From: Saccharibacillus alkalitolerans
GTDB taxonomy: Bacteria > Bacillota > Bacilli > Paenibacillales > Paenibacillaceae
DNA length: 64,000 nucleotides
Direction of reading: 5' to 3'
NCBI RefSeq assembly: GCF_011090185.1
Contig: NZ_JAAFGS010000005.1
Location: forward strand, 1-64,000
Positions 16,651-24,150 of the stretch are shown piece by piece. Within the stretch, counting starts at the first letter, position 1, and every line of letters begins with the position of its first letter. The notes below the pieces were generated by a model that was not told the origin of the DNA, searched no databases, and was given only the letters and a program-made list of their open reading frames with translations. The translations under genes were made by a program, and so were the position numbers.

Positions 16651-17049
16651 GTGTCTTCAAATTCGGACGGGAACAGATGAAGTTCTATTTTTGTTCCCGA
16701 GAAAGAGCGTTTTGAAGGCGTGCTGGGGCACGTCAAAAAAAACGGCGCAGCGTCGAGGATTCGGCCACGCTTCAAGCCCAATAAGAAATGTGGCAAAAAT
16801 CCATCATTTTCTGCCGGTATCTGCATTGGATCAGCAAAATGTTGCGGAAATCCATTATTTTCGCGGATTTCATATGATTTAAGGGTGGTTTATTCGAAAA
16901 TGATGGATTCCTGCAATATTTGCGTCCCTTACTTCTGTCTGTCCGCAAAAATGATGGATATAGACAGCATTTTTACAGTGAACCAAGGTTGGTCGCTGTG
17001 TTCGCCGGTTTTTAGTCGTATGCTGCGGGCAGCATAAACTTGAAGACAC
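16651..17049. repeat. 399-base segment bounded by inverted repeats, MITE-like
   Basis: GTGTCTTCAAATT at 16651-16663 and its near-complement AACTTGAAGACAC at 17037-17049 (12 of 13 pairs) bound a segment with no credible gene. The inside is less GC-rich than the flanks and carries a four-copy AATCCATCATT array. The size and terminal repeats recall a non-autonomous transposon. No flanking target-site duplication was found, and no transposase remnant was recognised. Confidence 0.4.
16793..16960. repeat. Four-copy AATCCATCATT array at about 50-base spacing
   Basis: Copies centred near 16803 and 16854 read AATCCATCATTTT (one has ATTATT); copies near 16903 and 16953 are the reverse complement AAAATGATGGATT. 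Spacings are about 51, 49 and 50 bases. The first two are forward and the last two inverted, so the array is symmetric and could form long hairpins. No coding potential. Confidence 0.7.
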
Positions 17050-17057
17050 GGCCTGAT

Positions 17058-17244
17058 AAATAGCTGCGTATAAGCAGTTATTTCCCCAGAAAGCGTTCGT
17101 TTTTTAAAAATAACTGCGCCAGAGCAGCTATTTCACAAAAAAGAGCGCAAAAAGGAGGCAAGATAAACAATTAGCTGCTCTCCTGCAGTTATTTGTTGAG
17201 AACAAGCGTTTTGGAGCAAAATAAGTGCTGATACGCAGCTATTT
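17058..17244. repeat. Four 26-base palindromes at 50/61/50-base spacing
   Basis: Units at 17058, 17108, 17169 and 17219 each read approximately AAATARCTGC-N6-GCAGYTATTT, with arms able to pair with one or two G-T or mismatched positions. Starts are 50, 61 and 50 bases apart. The first and third spacers carry AAGCGTT. The segment has no gene and lies just outside the 399-base inverted-repeat segment. Confidence 0.75.
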
Positions 17245-17302
17245 ATGGAACGAGGGAAAATAGAAGTCCATGTTAACCCGTCGGGAGCGAATACGGCTTG
17301 AC

Positions 17303-17410
17303 GAGGGGGTTAGCGAGAAAACTAGTGAGCGAATTAGCGATCGAGTCGATAAGCGGGTCGGTGAGCGAATTAGCGTTTGAGTCGGTAAGCGAGTCGGTAA
17401 GCGGGTCGTT
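17303..17410. repeat. Nine degenerate 12-base tandem repeats
   Basis: Consecutive 12-mers such as GAGCGAATTAGC (two identical copies), AAGCGGGTCGGT, GTTTGAGTCGGT and AAGCGAGTCGGT run for nine units. On the minus strand they would read as a four-residue repeat (TDSL, ANSL, TDPL and similar), but the ORF is short and lacks a ribosome site, so I treat it as non-coding. Confidence 0.65.
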
Positions 17411-17580
17411 CAGCCGGCGCGCAAAAAAAAGCAGTCGGCGCAAAAAGACGGACCGCCAGAGGCGATCCGTCAGCATGCCGAGAAAATCCGGCTTTAATCC
17501 GTGTGAAGAGGCGAAGCGAAACTCCGAGATTCGAAGGCGGGTCGAGCGGAGCGACGCCTAGAATTCCGCGGTCGGCCGGC

Positions 17581-17875
17581 GGCTGCACGGCTCCGCCGCA
17601 TCCGCGTCTTCCACGCCTTACTCGCCGACCGCTCCGCTTGCGTCAGCTGCGCCGCTGCACAACCGCGCCGCACTCGCATCTCCGCCTTACTCGCCGGGCG
17701 CTCCGCTTGCGGCACCTGCGTCTCACTGCCTCATTCGACGGCCGTTCGGCTTTCGACGGCTGCACGGCTCCGCCGCCTCCGCGTCTTCCCCGCCTTACTC
17801 GCCGACTGCTCCGCTTGCGTCAGCTGCGCCGCTGCACAACCGCGCCGCACTCGCGTCTGCCCGCCTTACTCGCCG
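17581..17875. repeat. Direct repeat of about 117 bases overlapping the 3' end of the DUF4340 gene
   Basis: Block 17581-17696 and block 17758-17875 are about 95 percent identical by eye. Each holds two copies of CGCCTTACTCGCCG followed by CGCTCCGCTT or a variant, giving four copies near 17614, 17683, 17791 and 17862. The last copy contains the stop codon and final codons of the DUF4340 gene, so the gene's tail has been amplified downstream of itself. The 16591-17865 interval otherwise contains no gene. Confidence 0.75.
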
Positions 17876-18915
17876 GCCGCTCCGCTTTCGTCGGCGGCGC
17901 CTTCCCCGTTCGCCGCGGCGTCCGGGGCCGTTTTCGAATCCGCCGCGGCGCCCTTGCCGCTTTCGGCCTTCGTACCGCCGTCCGCGTTCGATTCGTCATT
18001 CGACGAAATCTGCGGCTTCTCGGCCGCTTTCAGGTCGTCCGGTTTCACCGCGTACGCCCAATCGCCGCCTTCCGCGATGACCCAGACGAGCGTGTCGACG
18101 TCGGGGTCTTTTTTGCCCGTGTACGTCTGCGACGTTTCTTTGCCGTCCTTGACCGTGACGAGCTTAAGCGTAAAGTCTTCTTTCGCCGAAGCCAGCGTCG
18201 AAGCCCGTACCGGCAGCCGGTCGCTCGAAATGTATTTCAGCGAGCCGGATACGGTCGTCGCGTCCTTGCCTTCGATCGCTTTGCCGTCCAGCGTCCAGAC
18301 CGGCGAAGCGGCGTCGGACGAGGAGTTCTTCAGCGTCCAGCCGGCCGAGCCGCGCTTGTACGCCAGCTCTTTCAGATCGGCGTCGTCCCAGGAGAACGGC
18401 GACGTATCGACTAGCGTCGTAATGCTCGGCAGCAGCGACGAAACGGTATTCGAGTCAATCCCGAAAACGGCTCCTCCGTCCATCCGCGCATAATTCGTGC
18501 TGCCGGTCGGCAGCGTGCCGCCGATCGCGATCGTGACGACTTTGCCGTCCGAGTCGGTCAGCGTGATGCCCTTTTTCGCGATGTCGAGGCCGTAGCCGCT
18601 TACGTCTTCCGGAGCTTCTTCGACTACGCCGCCCCGTTCGGCGCCGGCCAGCGTCTCGAGCCAGGAGTCGACGGCGTACGGATTAACCGGATATTTGTCC
18701 GGCTCGGTAAAAGCCCAGCCGTCCTTTCCCTTAACCAACTGAAAAGCGAGGTCGCCGTTCGCGATGCGGATGCCGGCGATCTTCGAGGTATCGAGTTCCG
18801 TCAGCTTGGCGGCCGCAGGCTCTTCTTCCTCCCGGAAGAAGTTCTGCGAATAGGCATAGCCGAGGCCGCCGACGAACACCAGCACAAGCAGAAGAGTAGG
18901 TATATATTTTCTCAT
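17866..18915 (-). CDS. DUF4340 domain protein of a Gld-type ABC operon
   Basis: 349 residues. An N-terminal membrane anchor (about 4-22, IPTLLLVLVFVGGLGYAY) is followed by a large extracytoplasmic domain with DUF4340 features (KLTELDTSKIAGIRI, DGWAFTEPDKYPVNPYAVDS, YGLD, ITLTDSDGKVVTI). The C-terminal 50 residues are a low-complexity Gly/Ala/Glu tail. The ATG at 18915 overlaps the GldG stop (ATGA). DUF4340 proteins are consistently encoded last in these GldA/F/G-like operons, so it is presumably an accessory of the transporter. The 3' end lies in a repeat array. Confidence 0.85.
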   Translation of the reverse strand: MRKYIPTLLLVLVFVGGLGYAYSQNFFREEEEPAAAKLTELDTSKIAGIRIANGDLAFQLVKGKDGWAFTEPDKYPVNPYAVDSWLETLAGAERGGVVEEAPEDVSGYGLDIAKKGITLTDSDGKVVTIAIGGTLPTGSTNYARMDGGAVFGIDSNTVSSLLPSITTLVDTSPFSWDDADLKELAYKRGSAGWTLKNSSSDAASPVWTLDGKAIEGKDATTVSGSLKYISSDRLPVRASTLASAKEDFTLKLVTVKDGKETSQTYTGKKDPDVDTLVWVIAEGGDWAYAVKPDDLKAAEKPQISSNDESNADGGTKAESGKGAAADSKTAPDAAANGEGAADESGAAGE

Positions 18916-20336
18916 ACGCGTCTCCGTCTCCACCAGAACAGCAGCCCGATCAGAACAAAGGCCAGCGGGAAGACGATCATCGTGCCGATCAGAATATAGC
19001 GGGCCTGCGGAGCGGTCAGATAAGCCGTCTCGTACTGCTGCTGCTCGCGCGCCCGGATCGTCAGATCGCTCTGGTTGCCGCTCAAGTAATTGATGCTGTT
19101 CAGCGCAAAGTCTTTGTTGCCCTGCTCGGCGATCTGGTCGTCGGTCAGGAAATAAGAGGTGCCGAGCAGCACCGCTTTCGGATTGCCGTCCGCATCGTCA
19201 ACCGCGTAGCCGAGGTAGAGCGGTCCGCTCAGGTCGGTGCCTTTGTCATATTCGCTTTTGGACTGCAGCAGCCCGGCCAAGTCCGTTTCTCCGTAGCTTT
19301 CCGCGGACGTGCTAAGCAGCGGCGACACGGTCAGCCCTTTCGGCGCTTCGGCGGCCGCATTCAGCGCCACGGACAGATAAGTCATCGGATAAACTTTTCC
19401 GTCGCGCAGCTTCTCCGTGATCTTGTGCGATTCATAGCTCGGCACGACGGTCAGCGGATCGTACAGCTGCGTGTTCGTTCGATCGACCGCGACGGCATGT
19501 TCGTCGGTCACGCCGTACTTTTTCATCAGCGCGTCGATGTTTTTCCATGCCGCCTTCATGTCGGGGTTGAAGCCGAGCGACAGGAACAGCTTGCCTTTGC
19601 CGTCCAGATACGTCTCGATCAGCTTCAATTCCTTGTCGCTCAGATCGTTCTCCGGCGCGACGATCATCAGCAGGTCGGCGTCATCCGGAATCTTGCCCGC
19701 TTGATACAGCTGCAGCTCCGATACTTCGGTGTTATCGGCTTTGAGGCCGGCCGTCAGCTGGGTAAGCCGCGTCAGATCGAACTCGCCGTGACCGGCCAAC
19801 AGATAAGCTTTGCGCTGTTCGGTCGAAATCAGCGAATTCAGCGCGCTCGTCAGCTTCGATTCGCCCAGAAACGTATACGAGCTGCTGTCGCCGGAGCCGA
19901 ACATTTCGCGGAACGTAATCGTCTGCGACTTTTTGCCGTACGTCAGCACGACCGAGCTCGACGACAGATTATATTGGCGCGCCAGCTCCGGCTGCTGCAC
20001 AAGGCTGTACGTGTGCACGTCGAGCTTACTGCTTTTTTTCGCATATTCTTGGACAAGATCCGTCACTTCGCGGGTCACCAGCTCCCCGTCGCCGTCCTTA
20101 TGCGTAAAGACTTCCAATTTGACCGTGTCCGGCAGCCTGCCGAGCACCGTGTTCGTCTGATCCGACAGCGTATACTGCTTGTTGGCCGTCAGGTCGAGCT
20201 GGAATTCGGACGCTTTGTTCAGAAAAAGGGTTAACAGCACGAAAATGCCGATCGATGCGATCGCGACGACGAGCGTATTCGCATGATGCAAAATACGACG
20301 TGAATTCGGGTTGCTCGCTTTGGGTTGTTTGTTCAT
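18912..20336 (-). CDS. GldG-like ABC transporter auxiliary protein
   Basis: 474 residues: a membrane segment at about 20-42, a long extracytoplasmic domain, and a C-terminal membrane segment (about 445-467) ending in WWRRRRV. The N-terminus reads LDLTANKQYTLSDQT, a signature of the ABC_transp_aux/GldG family, and KAYLLAGHGEFD matches its central GH-E motif. In flavobacteria GldG works with GldA and GldF; in Firmicutes the role is unknown, with nutrient, polysaccharide or envelope functions proposed. GGAGG precedes the ATG. The gap to GldF is four bases. Confidence 0.88.
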   Translation of the reverse strand: MNKQPKASNPNSRRILHHANTLVVAIASIGIFVLLTLFLNKASEFQLDLTANKQYTLSDQTNTVLGRLPDTVKLEVFTHKDGDGELVTREVTDLVQEYAKKSSKLDVHTYSLVQQPELARQYNLSSSSVVLTYGKKSQTITFREMFGSGDSSSYTFLGESKLTSALNSLISTEQRKAYLLAGHGEFDLTRLTQLTAGLKADNTEVSELQLYQAGKIPDDADLLMIVAPENDLSDKELKLIETYLDGKGKLFLSLGFNPDMKAAWKNIDALMKKYGVTDEHAVAVDRTNTQLYDPLTVVPSYESHKITEKLRDGKVYPMTYLSVALNAAAEAPKGLTVSPLLSTSAESYGETDLAGLLQSKSEYDKGTDLSGPLYLGYAVDDADGNPKAVLLGTSYFLTDDQIAEQGNKDFALNSINYLSGNQSDLTIRAREQQQYETAYLTAPQARYILIGTMIVFPLAFVLIGLLFWWRRRRV

Positions 20337-20340
20337 CGCT

Positions 20341-21054
20341 CTACCTCCACCGTTTCCGTTCGATCACCTGGATGCTGAGCACGACGAACAGCACCGCCAG
20401 CGATACGTAAAAGATTACGTCCGGACCGTTAATGACCCCTTTGGTCAGGTTCGAAATCCGGTCGGGCAGCGAGAAAGGCTGAATCCAGGCGGACAGCGTC
20501 TCGTTTTGCGACGTCATCGAGCCGGCCAGCCAGAACAGAAGCAGCAGCACGAAACCCGCCACCGCGGACACCATCTGATGCTGGGAAAGCGCCGACGCGA
20601 ACAGCCCGATCGCCATCATCGAAGCGCCCATCAAGAAGACGCCGAGCAGCGACAGCCAGAGCGTCAGCATGTTCAGGTTCCCGAACAGCGACATGATCGC
20701 CGGATAGACGAGGTTGCAGACCAGCAGCATCAGCAGCACGCCGAGCGAAGCCAAATACTTGCCCAATACGACCTCCGTCACGCTGGCCGGGGAAGTGAGC
20801 AGCAGTTCGTCCGTGCCCTGGCGAAATTCTTCGGAAATCAGCCGCATGGTCAGGATCGGAACGACAATCAGCAGCATGAACAGCATATCGCTCAGGATCA
20901 GCCGGTAATCGATGATGCTCGGCTGATAGGTCACGAAGTCGACGTAGAACATAAAGCTCGACATCAAAATATAGATCGCGAAGGCAAAGTACGAAGTCGG
21001 CGTCAAAAAGTACAGCCGCAGCTCTTTGCCGCTAATCGCCAAAATTCGGTTCAT
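20341..21054 (-). CDS. GldF-like ABC-2 permease
   Basis: 237 residues with six membrane segments, beginning MNRILAISGKELRLYFLTPT, typical of the ABC-2 permease N-terminus. The segment FRQGTDELLLTSPASVTEVVLGKYLASL is characteristic of the GldF/NosY group (EfxxGTxExLLtsPvs). The ATG overlaps the ATPase TGA by four bases. It pairs with the ATPase upstream and the GldG-like protein downstream. A longer upstream open frame would overlap the ATPase gene and is rejected. Confidence 0.9.
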   Translation of the reverse strand: MNRILAISGKELRLYFLTPTSYFAFAIYILMSSFMFYVDFVTYQPSIIDYRLILSDMLFMLLIVVPILTMRLISEEFRQGTDELLLTSPASVTEVVLGKYLASLGVLLMLLVCNLVYPAIMSLFGNLNMLTLWLSLLGVFLMGASMMAIGLFASALSQHQMVSAVAGFVLLLLFWLAGSMTSQNETLSAWIQPFSLPDRISNLTKGVINGPDVIFYVSLAVLFVVLSIQVIERKRWR

Positions 21055-22322
21055 GGTCGCTCGCCTCCGGTCGGAGATTTTTGCGCCGGGTCGGCCGGTT
21101 CGGAGACAGACGGTTCGGAAATCGGCGATCCGGCATCCTCCTCTTCGGCTCTCTCGCGGGAGGAAGCGGATGGCTTGCGGACGCTGCGCGCTTCTTCGGC
21201 GGAAGCGCCGCCGTCTTCCGTCAGCTTGAGGAATACGTCTTCCAGCGTCAGATTTTCCTTGTGCAGCTCCAGGATCGGCAGATCGGCCGCGGCCAGGAAG
21301 CGGAACAGTTCGATCCGGAAATCTTCCTGGCCGGGAGCGGTCAGCAGGGCGCGAACGCTTTCGTGAGCATGCGCCGAAGCCTCGGGGGAAGCGGCGCGCC
21401 GCGCGGGCGAAGCGCCGTCCGTATCTTCGGCGGCCGCTTCGGCCGATGTTTCCCGCAAAGCGTCCGGAAGAACGGCGGCTTGGCCCGAATCCCGCAAATT
21501 CTCCGCCGACTTCGCCGCCGATTCGTCCGCAACCTGCGGCTTCGTCCCTTCCCGAATTTCGGCGCTGATGCCTTTCGCTTCCGCCCATTCTCCCAGGGCC
21601 GATTCCACGCGCTCCCGTTCGCCCCGCACTTCGAGCGATACCGCGAAGCGGTTCTCCATCCGCGCTCCGATCTCGTCCGGCGCTCCGTCCATGACCAGCT
21701 CTCCGCGGTTGATGATCAATACGCGATCGCACAGCGCTCCGACCTCCTGGAGGATATGCGTGCTGAGCAGCACCGTATGATTTTCGCCCAGCTCGCGGAT
21801 CAGGCCGCGGATTTCGATAATCTGGCTCGGATCGAGACCGGAGGTCGGTTCGTCGAGCACCAGAAGATCGGGCTTATGAATAATGGCCTGCGCCAAACCG
21901 AGCCGCTGCTTGTAGCCTTTGGACAGATGCCGAACCGACTGTTTCTCCCGTCCCGTCAATCCGAGCCGCGAGACCATTTCCGCCGTTCGCATCTTCTGCT
22001 CCCGCGCCGGCACGCCGCGCAGCTTCGCGACGAATTTCAAATAAGACTCCACCGTCAGATCCGGATAGAGCGGCGGCGTCTCCGGAAGATACCCGATGCG
22101 CGACCTCGCTTTCCTCGCTTCTTCGTGCACGGACAGGCCGTCCACCGTGATCATGCCTTCCGTCGGGTACAAATAACCGGTGATCATGCGCATCGTCGTC
22201 GTTTTGCCCGCGCCGTTCGGCCCGAGAAATCCGACGATCTCGCCGCGCTGCATCGAAAAGTCGATCCCGTGCACGCCGCGGCCGCCGTCGTACCTTTTGC
22301 TCACCTGTTTCACTTCGAGCAC
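21051..22322 (-). CDS. GldA-like ABC ATPase with a long low-complexity C-terminal extension
   Basis: 423 residues, about 100 more than usual. Walker A GPNGAGKTT (about 34-42), signature LSKGYKQRLGLAQA (S-K-G-Y in place of SGGQ, usual for GldA/NatA-like ATPases), Walker B LLVLDEPTSGLDP, and the H-loop STHILQEV. After about residue 240 an Ala/Glu/Ser-rich segment interrupts the C-terminal domain, which resumes at FRIELFRFLAAADLPILELH and LTLEDVFLKLTED. A second disordered tail follows. The GTG start has AAAGGATG nearby. It is first of the four-gene operon (ATPase, permease, GldG, DUF4340). Confidence 0.9.
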   Translation of the reverse strand: MLEVKQVSKRYDGGRGVHGIDFSMQRGEIVGFLGPNGAGKTTTMRMITGYLYPTEGMITVDGLSVHEEARKARSRIGYLPETPPLYPDLTVESYLKFVAKLRGVPAREQKMRTAEMVSRLGLTGREKQSVRHLSKGYKQRLGLAQAIIHKPDLLVLDEPTSGLDPSQIIEIRGLIRELGENHTVLLSTHILQEVGALCDRVLIINRGELVMDGAPDEIGARMENRFAVSLEVRGERERVESALGEWAEAKGISAEIREGTKPQVADESAAKSAENLRDSGQAAVLPDALRETSAEAAAEDTDGASPARRAASPEASAHAHESVRALLTAPGQEDFRIELFRFLAAADLPILELHKENLTLEDVFLKLTEDGGASAEEARSVRKPSASSRERAEEEDAGSPISEPSVSEPADPAQKSPTGGERP

Positions 22323-22493
22323 TTCGCTTCATCCTTTCCCGTACCTATGTAGCTTTCCCGACGCCCGCAAGCAGGCATCCAAACTTTTTTAACTATAGGA
22401 CGGGAAATATAAAGAAGGCTTAAACGAACTTTAATCGAGGCTTAAAAAAATGTGTCTGAATTGTGAACGAAAAGGACGCGGTCAAAACGGCAG

Positions 22494-22540
22494 CAAAAAA
22501 AGACGAAGCCCAAGGTATACGCAGCTTCGTCTTTTGTTTT
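22494..22540. terminator. Bidirectional terminator between the ABC operon and the Mrr-like gene
   Basis: Arms AAAGACGAAGC and GCTTCGTCTTT around an 11-to-13-base loop, with A-runs on one side and T-runs on the other. It ends the Mrr-like transcript on the minus strand. The region 22323-22493 has no gene and should contain the ABC operon promoter. Confidence 0.8.
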
Positions 22541-22584
22541 GCCGTAACGCCGATCTTCTCTTTTCCTTCGGCCGTCCTGCCGAA

Positions 22585-23187
22585 TCACGACCGCGGTTCC
22601 AGTTCTCGCGGCGCTTCTTCCGGCTCCCGCTCGATCAGCTCCATCGCCTCTTCCGGTCGTTTGCTTTTAAAAGCGGCGATGATCGCTTCCAGATCTTCCC
22701 GATCCAGCAGCACGACTTCGTTATAAGCGGCAAGCTTGCGGCAGGCGCCGGTATACCTTCCCGATGTCAGCACGACCGCGCGCTGCGCTCCGTACACCCG
22801 CTTGGAGCCGTACACTTCCTGTACGGCGGACAGCCCGACGGGATTGCTCGCCGCGTAGCGCTTGGCCTGAAGCACCGTTCGGACGCCGTAGCGATCGTCG
22901 AAGATCAGATCCGCGCCGAAATCCCCGCTCGCGTTCGTCTTGAAGACGCCCTCGTAACCGAGCTCCGCAAACAGCCGGTGCAAATACCGCTCGAAATCCG
23001 AGCCGTCCAGCATGCCGTCGATCTCCTTCATCGTGATGCGGCGCGGGTCGAGCTGACGGCGAATCCGGCGTCGGCGCAGCGCGTTCAGCCGCAGCACGAG
23101 AAGGATCAGCAGCAGGATCGCGCCGGCCGCGATCCAGATCGGCGCGCCTCCCGGCAGCCGTTCGTTCCATTCCCCCAAATTTTGCAT
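22585..23187 (-). CDS. Membrane-anchored Mrr-like (restriction endonuclease fold) protein
   Basis: 200 residues. A membrane segment (about 17-37) and a basic RRRRIRRQ stretch precede an Mrr_cat-type domain: MDGSDFERYLHRLFAELGY, then a catalytic GDFGADLI (Asp) and TVLQAKRY (QxK, the variant seen in Mrr-like DUF2034 proteins), then AVQEVYGSKRVYGAQRAVVLTSG. The domain cleaves DNA in Mrr, but short membrane-anchored versions are of unknown role, perhaps DNA uptake or phage defence. The start at 23187 has AAGGAG at an unusually long 13-base spacing, so the start is uncertain. Confidence 0.78.
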   Translation of the reverse strand: MQNLGEWNERLPGGAPIWIAAGAILLLILLVLRLNALRRRRIRRQLDPRRITMKEIDGMLDGSDFERYLHRLFAELGYEGVFKTNASGDFGADLIFDDRYGVRTVLQAKRYAASNPVGLSAVQEVYGSKRVYGAQRAVVLTSGRYTGACRKLAAYNEVVLLDREDLEAIIAAFKSKRPEEAMELIEREPEEAPRELEPRS

Positions 23188-23283
23188 GAGCTTGCGCCCA
23201 CTCCTTCCTTCGATCGGGCCGGGCATTCCCGCCCTGTGTCCGAATGCCCGGATCGTGTTCGTTATACGTCGGCAGCCGTCCGA

Positions 23284-23997
23284 TTATTCCGGTTTGGGCG
23301 ACTCGGGATTACCGGTGCCGTTTACGGATTCTTCCCTATCGATTTGCCCTCCATCGCAGCCGGCAATCAGCGTCGGAATGATCGGTTCTCCCGCGAACGC
23401 CGCCTCGCCGGAATAGCCGACTCCGCGCAGAATATACGTGAGGACGTCCATGACCTGCGTATCCGCATCCGGAAAAGGTTCTTCCATCGCCGTTACGATT
23501 CCGCTGCGGTTATCCCCGAACAGAATGCTGCCCATGACCTGTACCATCGTCATATCGAGCGAGCGGAACTGAAACAACCCCTGCCGTGCGCCTTCGTCCA
23601 AATACCCTCGCAGCAGCTTCCAGCCCCGCGCGATACGCTTCTGCACCAGCGGCGTCCGCGGCGTTTCCCGGGTAATCTCCTGATGGATGATCCGGGCGAT
23701 CTCCGGATCGGAACTGCGGAACAGCACGATTTCCCGAACCAACGTGCATAGGCCTTCCACCGGACCGAGCTTTCGCTGAGCCAGAATCGCGCTTGCTTCG
23801 TAGATCGGGATAAAGGCGTCGAGCACCGCTTCGAATACATGCTCCTTGCCGCCGTAATAATAGGATACCAGCGACAGGTTCGCTTCCGCTTCCGCGCAGA
23901 TCTCGCGTACCGTCGTCGCTTCGAATCCTTTCTCCGCCGTCAGCTTCTTTGCGGCTTTCAGGATTCTTATTTTCACATGTTCTTCTTCCCTGCCCAT
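23284..23997 (-). CDS. TetR-family regulator
   Basis: 237 residues. HTH: EKGFEATTVREICAEAEANL then SLVSYYYGGKEHVF, the standard TetR DNA-binding region with YYYGGK. The C-terminal half (about 85-200) matches the DUF1956/CecR-like type (IARIIHQEITRETPRTPLVQ). It lies 150 bases downstream of a YhgE-type permease on the same strand but is separated from it by a terminator, so it has its own promoter. It is the most likely binder of the palindrome at 25360-25381. Confidence 0.85.
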   Translation of the reverse strand: MGREEEHVKIRILKAAKKLTAEKGFEATTVREICAEAEANLSLVSYYYGGKEHVFEAVLDAFIPIYEASAILAQRKLGPVEGLCTLVREIVLFRSSDPEIARIIHQEITRETPRTPLVQKRIARGWKLLRGYLDEGARQGLFQFRSLDMTMVQVMGSILFGDNRSGIVTAMEEPFPDADTQVMDVLTYILRGVGYSGEAAFAGEPIIPTLIAGCDGGQIDREESVNGTGNPESPKPE

Positions 23998-24072
23998 AGC
24001 TGCTTCCTCTCCCGCCTGAAATCGTTTGCGTCACGGCATGCGAACGATTCGCCGAACCGGCTGCTCTTCCAC

Positions 24073-24100
24073 GAAAAAGACCGCCGCTTCCGCGGCGGCC
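24073..24100 (-). terminator. Terminator after the YhgE-type permease
   Basis: Arms CCGCCGC and GCGGCGG around a TTCC loop; on the minus strand the hairpin is followed by TCTTTTT. It separates the permease from the tetR gene. Confidence 0.75.
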
Positions 24101-24150
24101 CCATGTTCTCCGTCTTTTTCGTTCCGTACGCTTATGCGTTTATCATACCA

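Noticed and set aside
16793-17244. CRISPR array
   Set aside because: Units are palindromic, in four copies, partly inverted, with centre gaps that vary; no cas genes nearby.
17273-17476. Short frame of TDSL/ANSL repeats
   Set aside because: No ribosome site; it is the translation of a 12-base DNA repeat.
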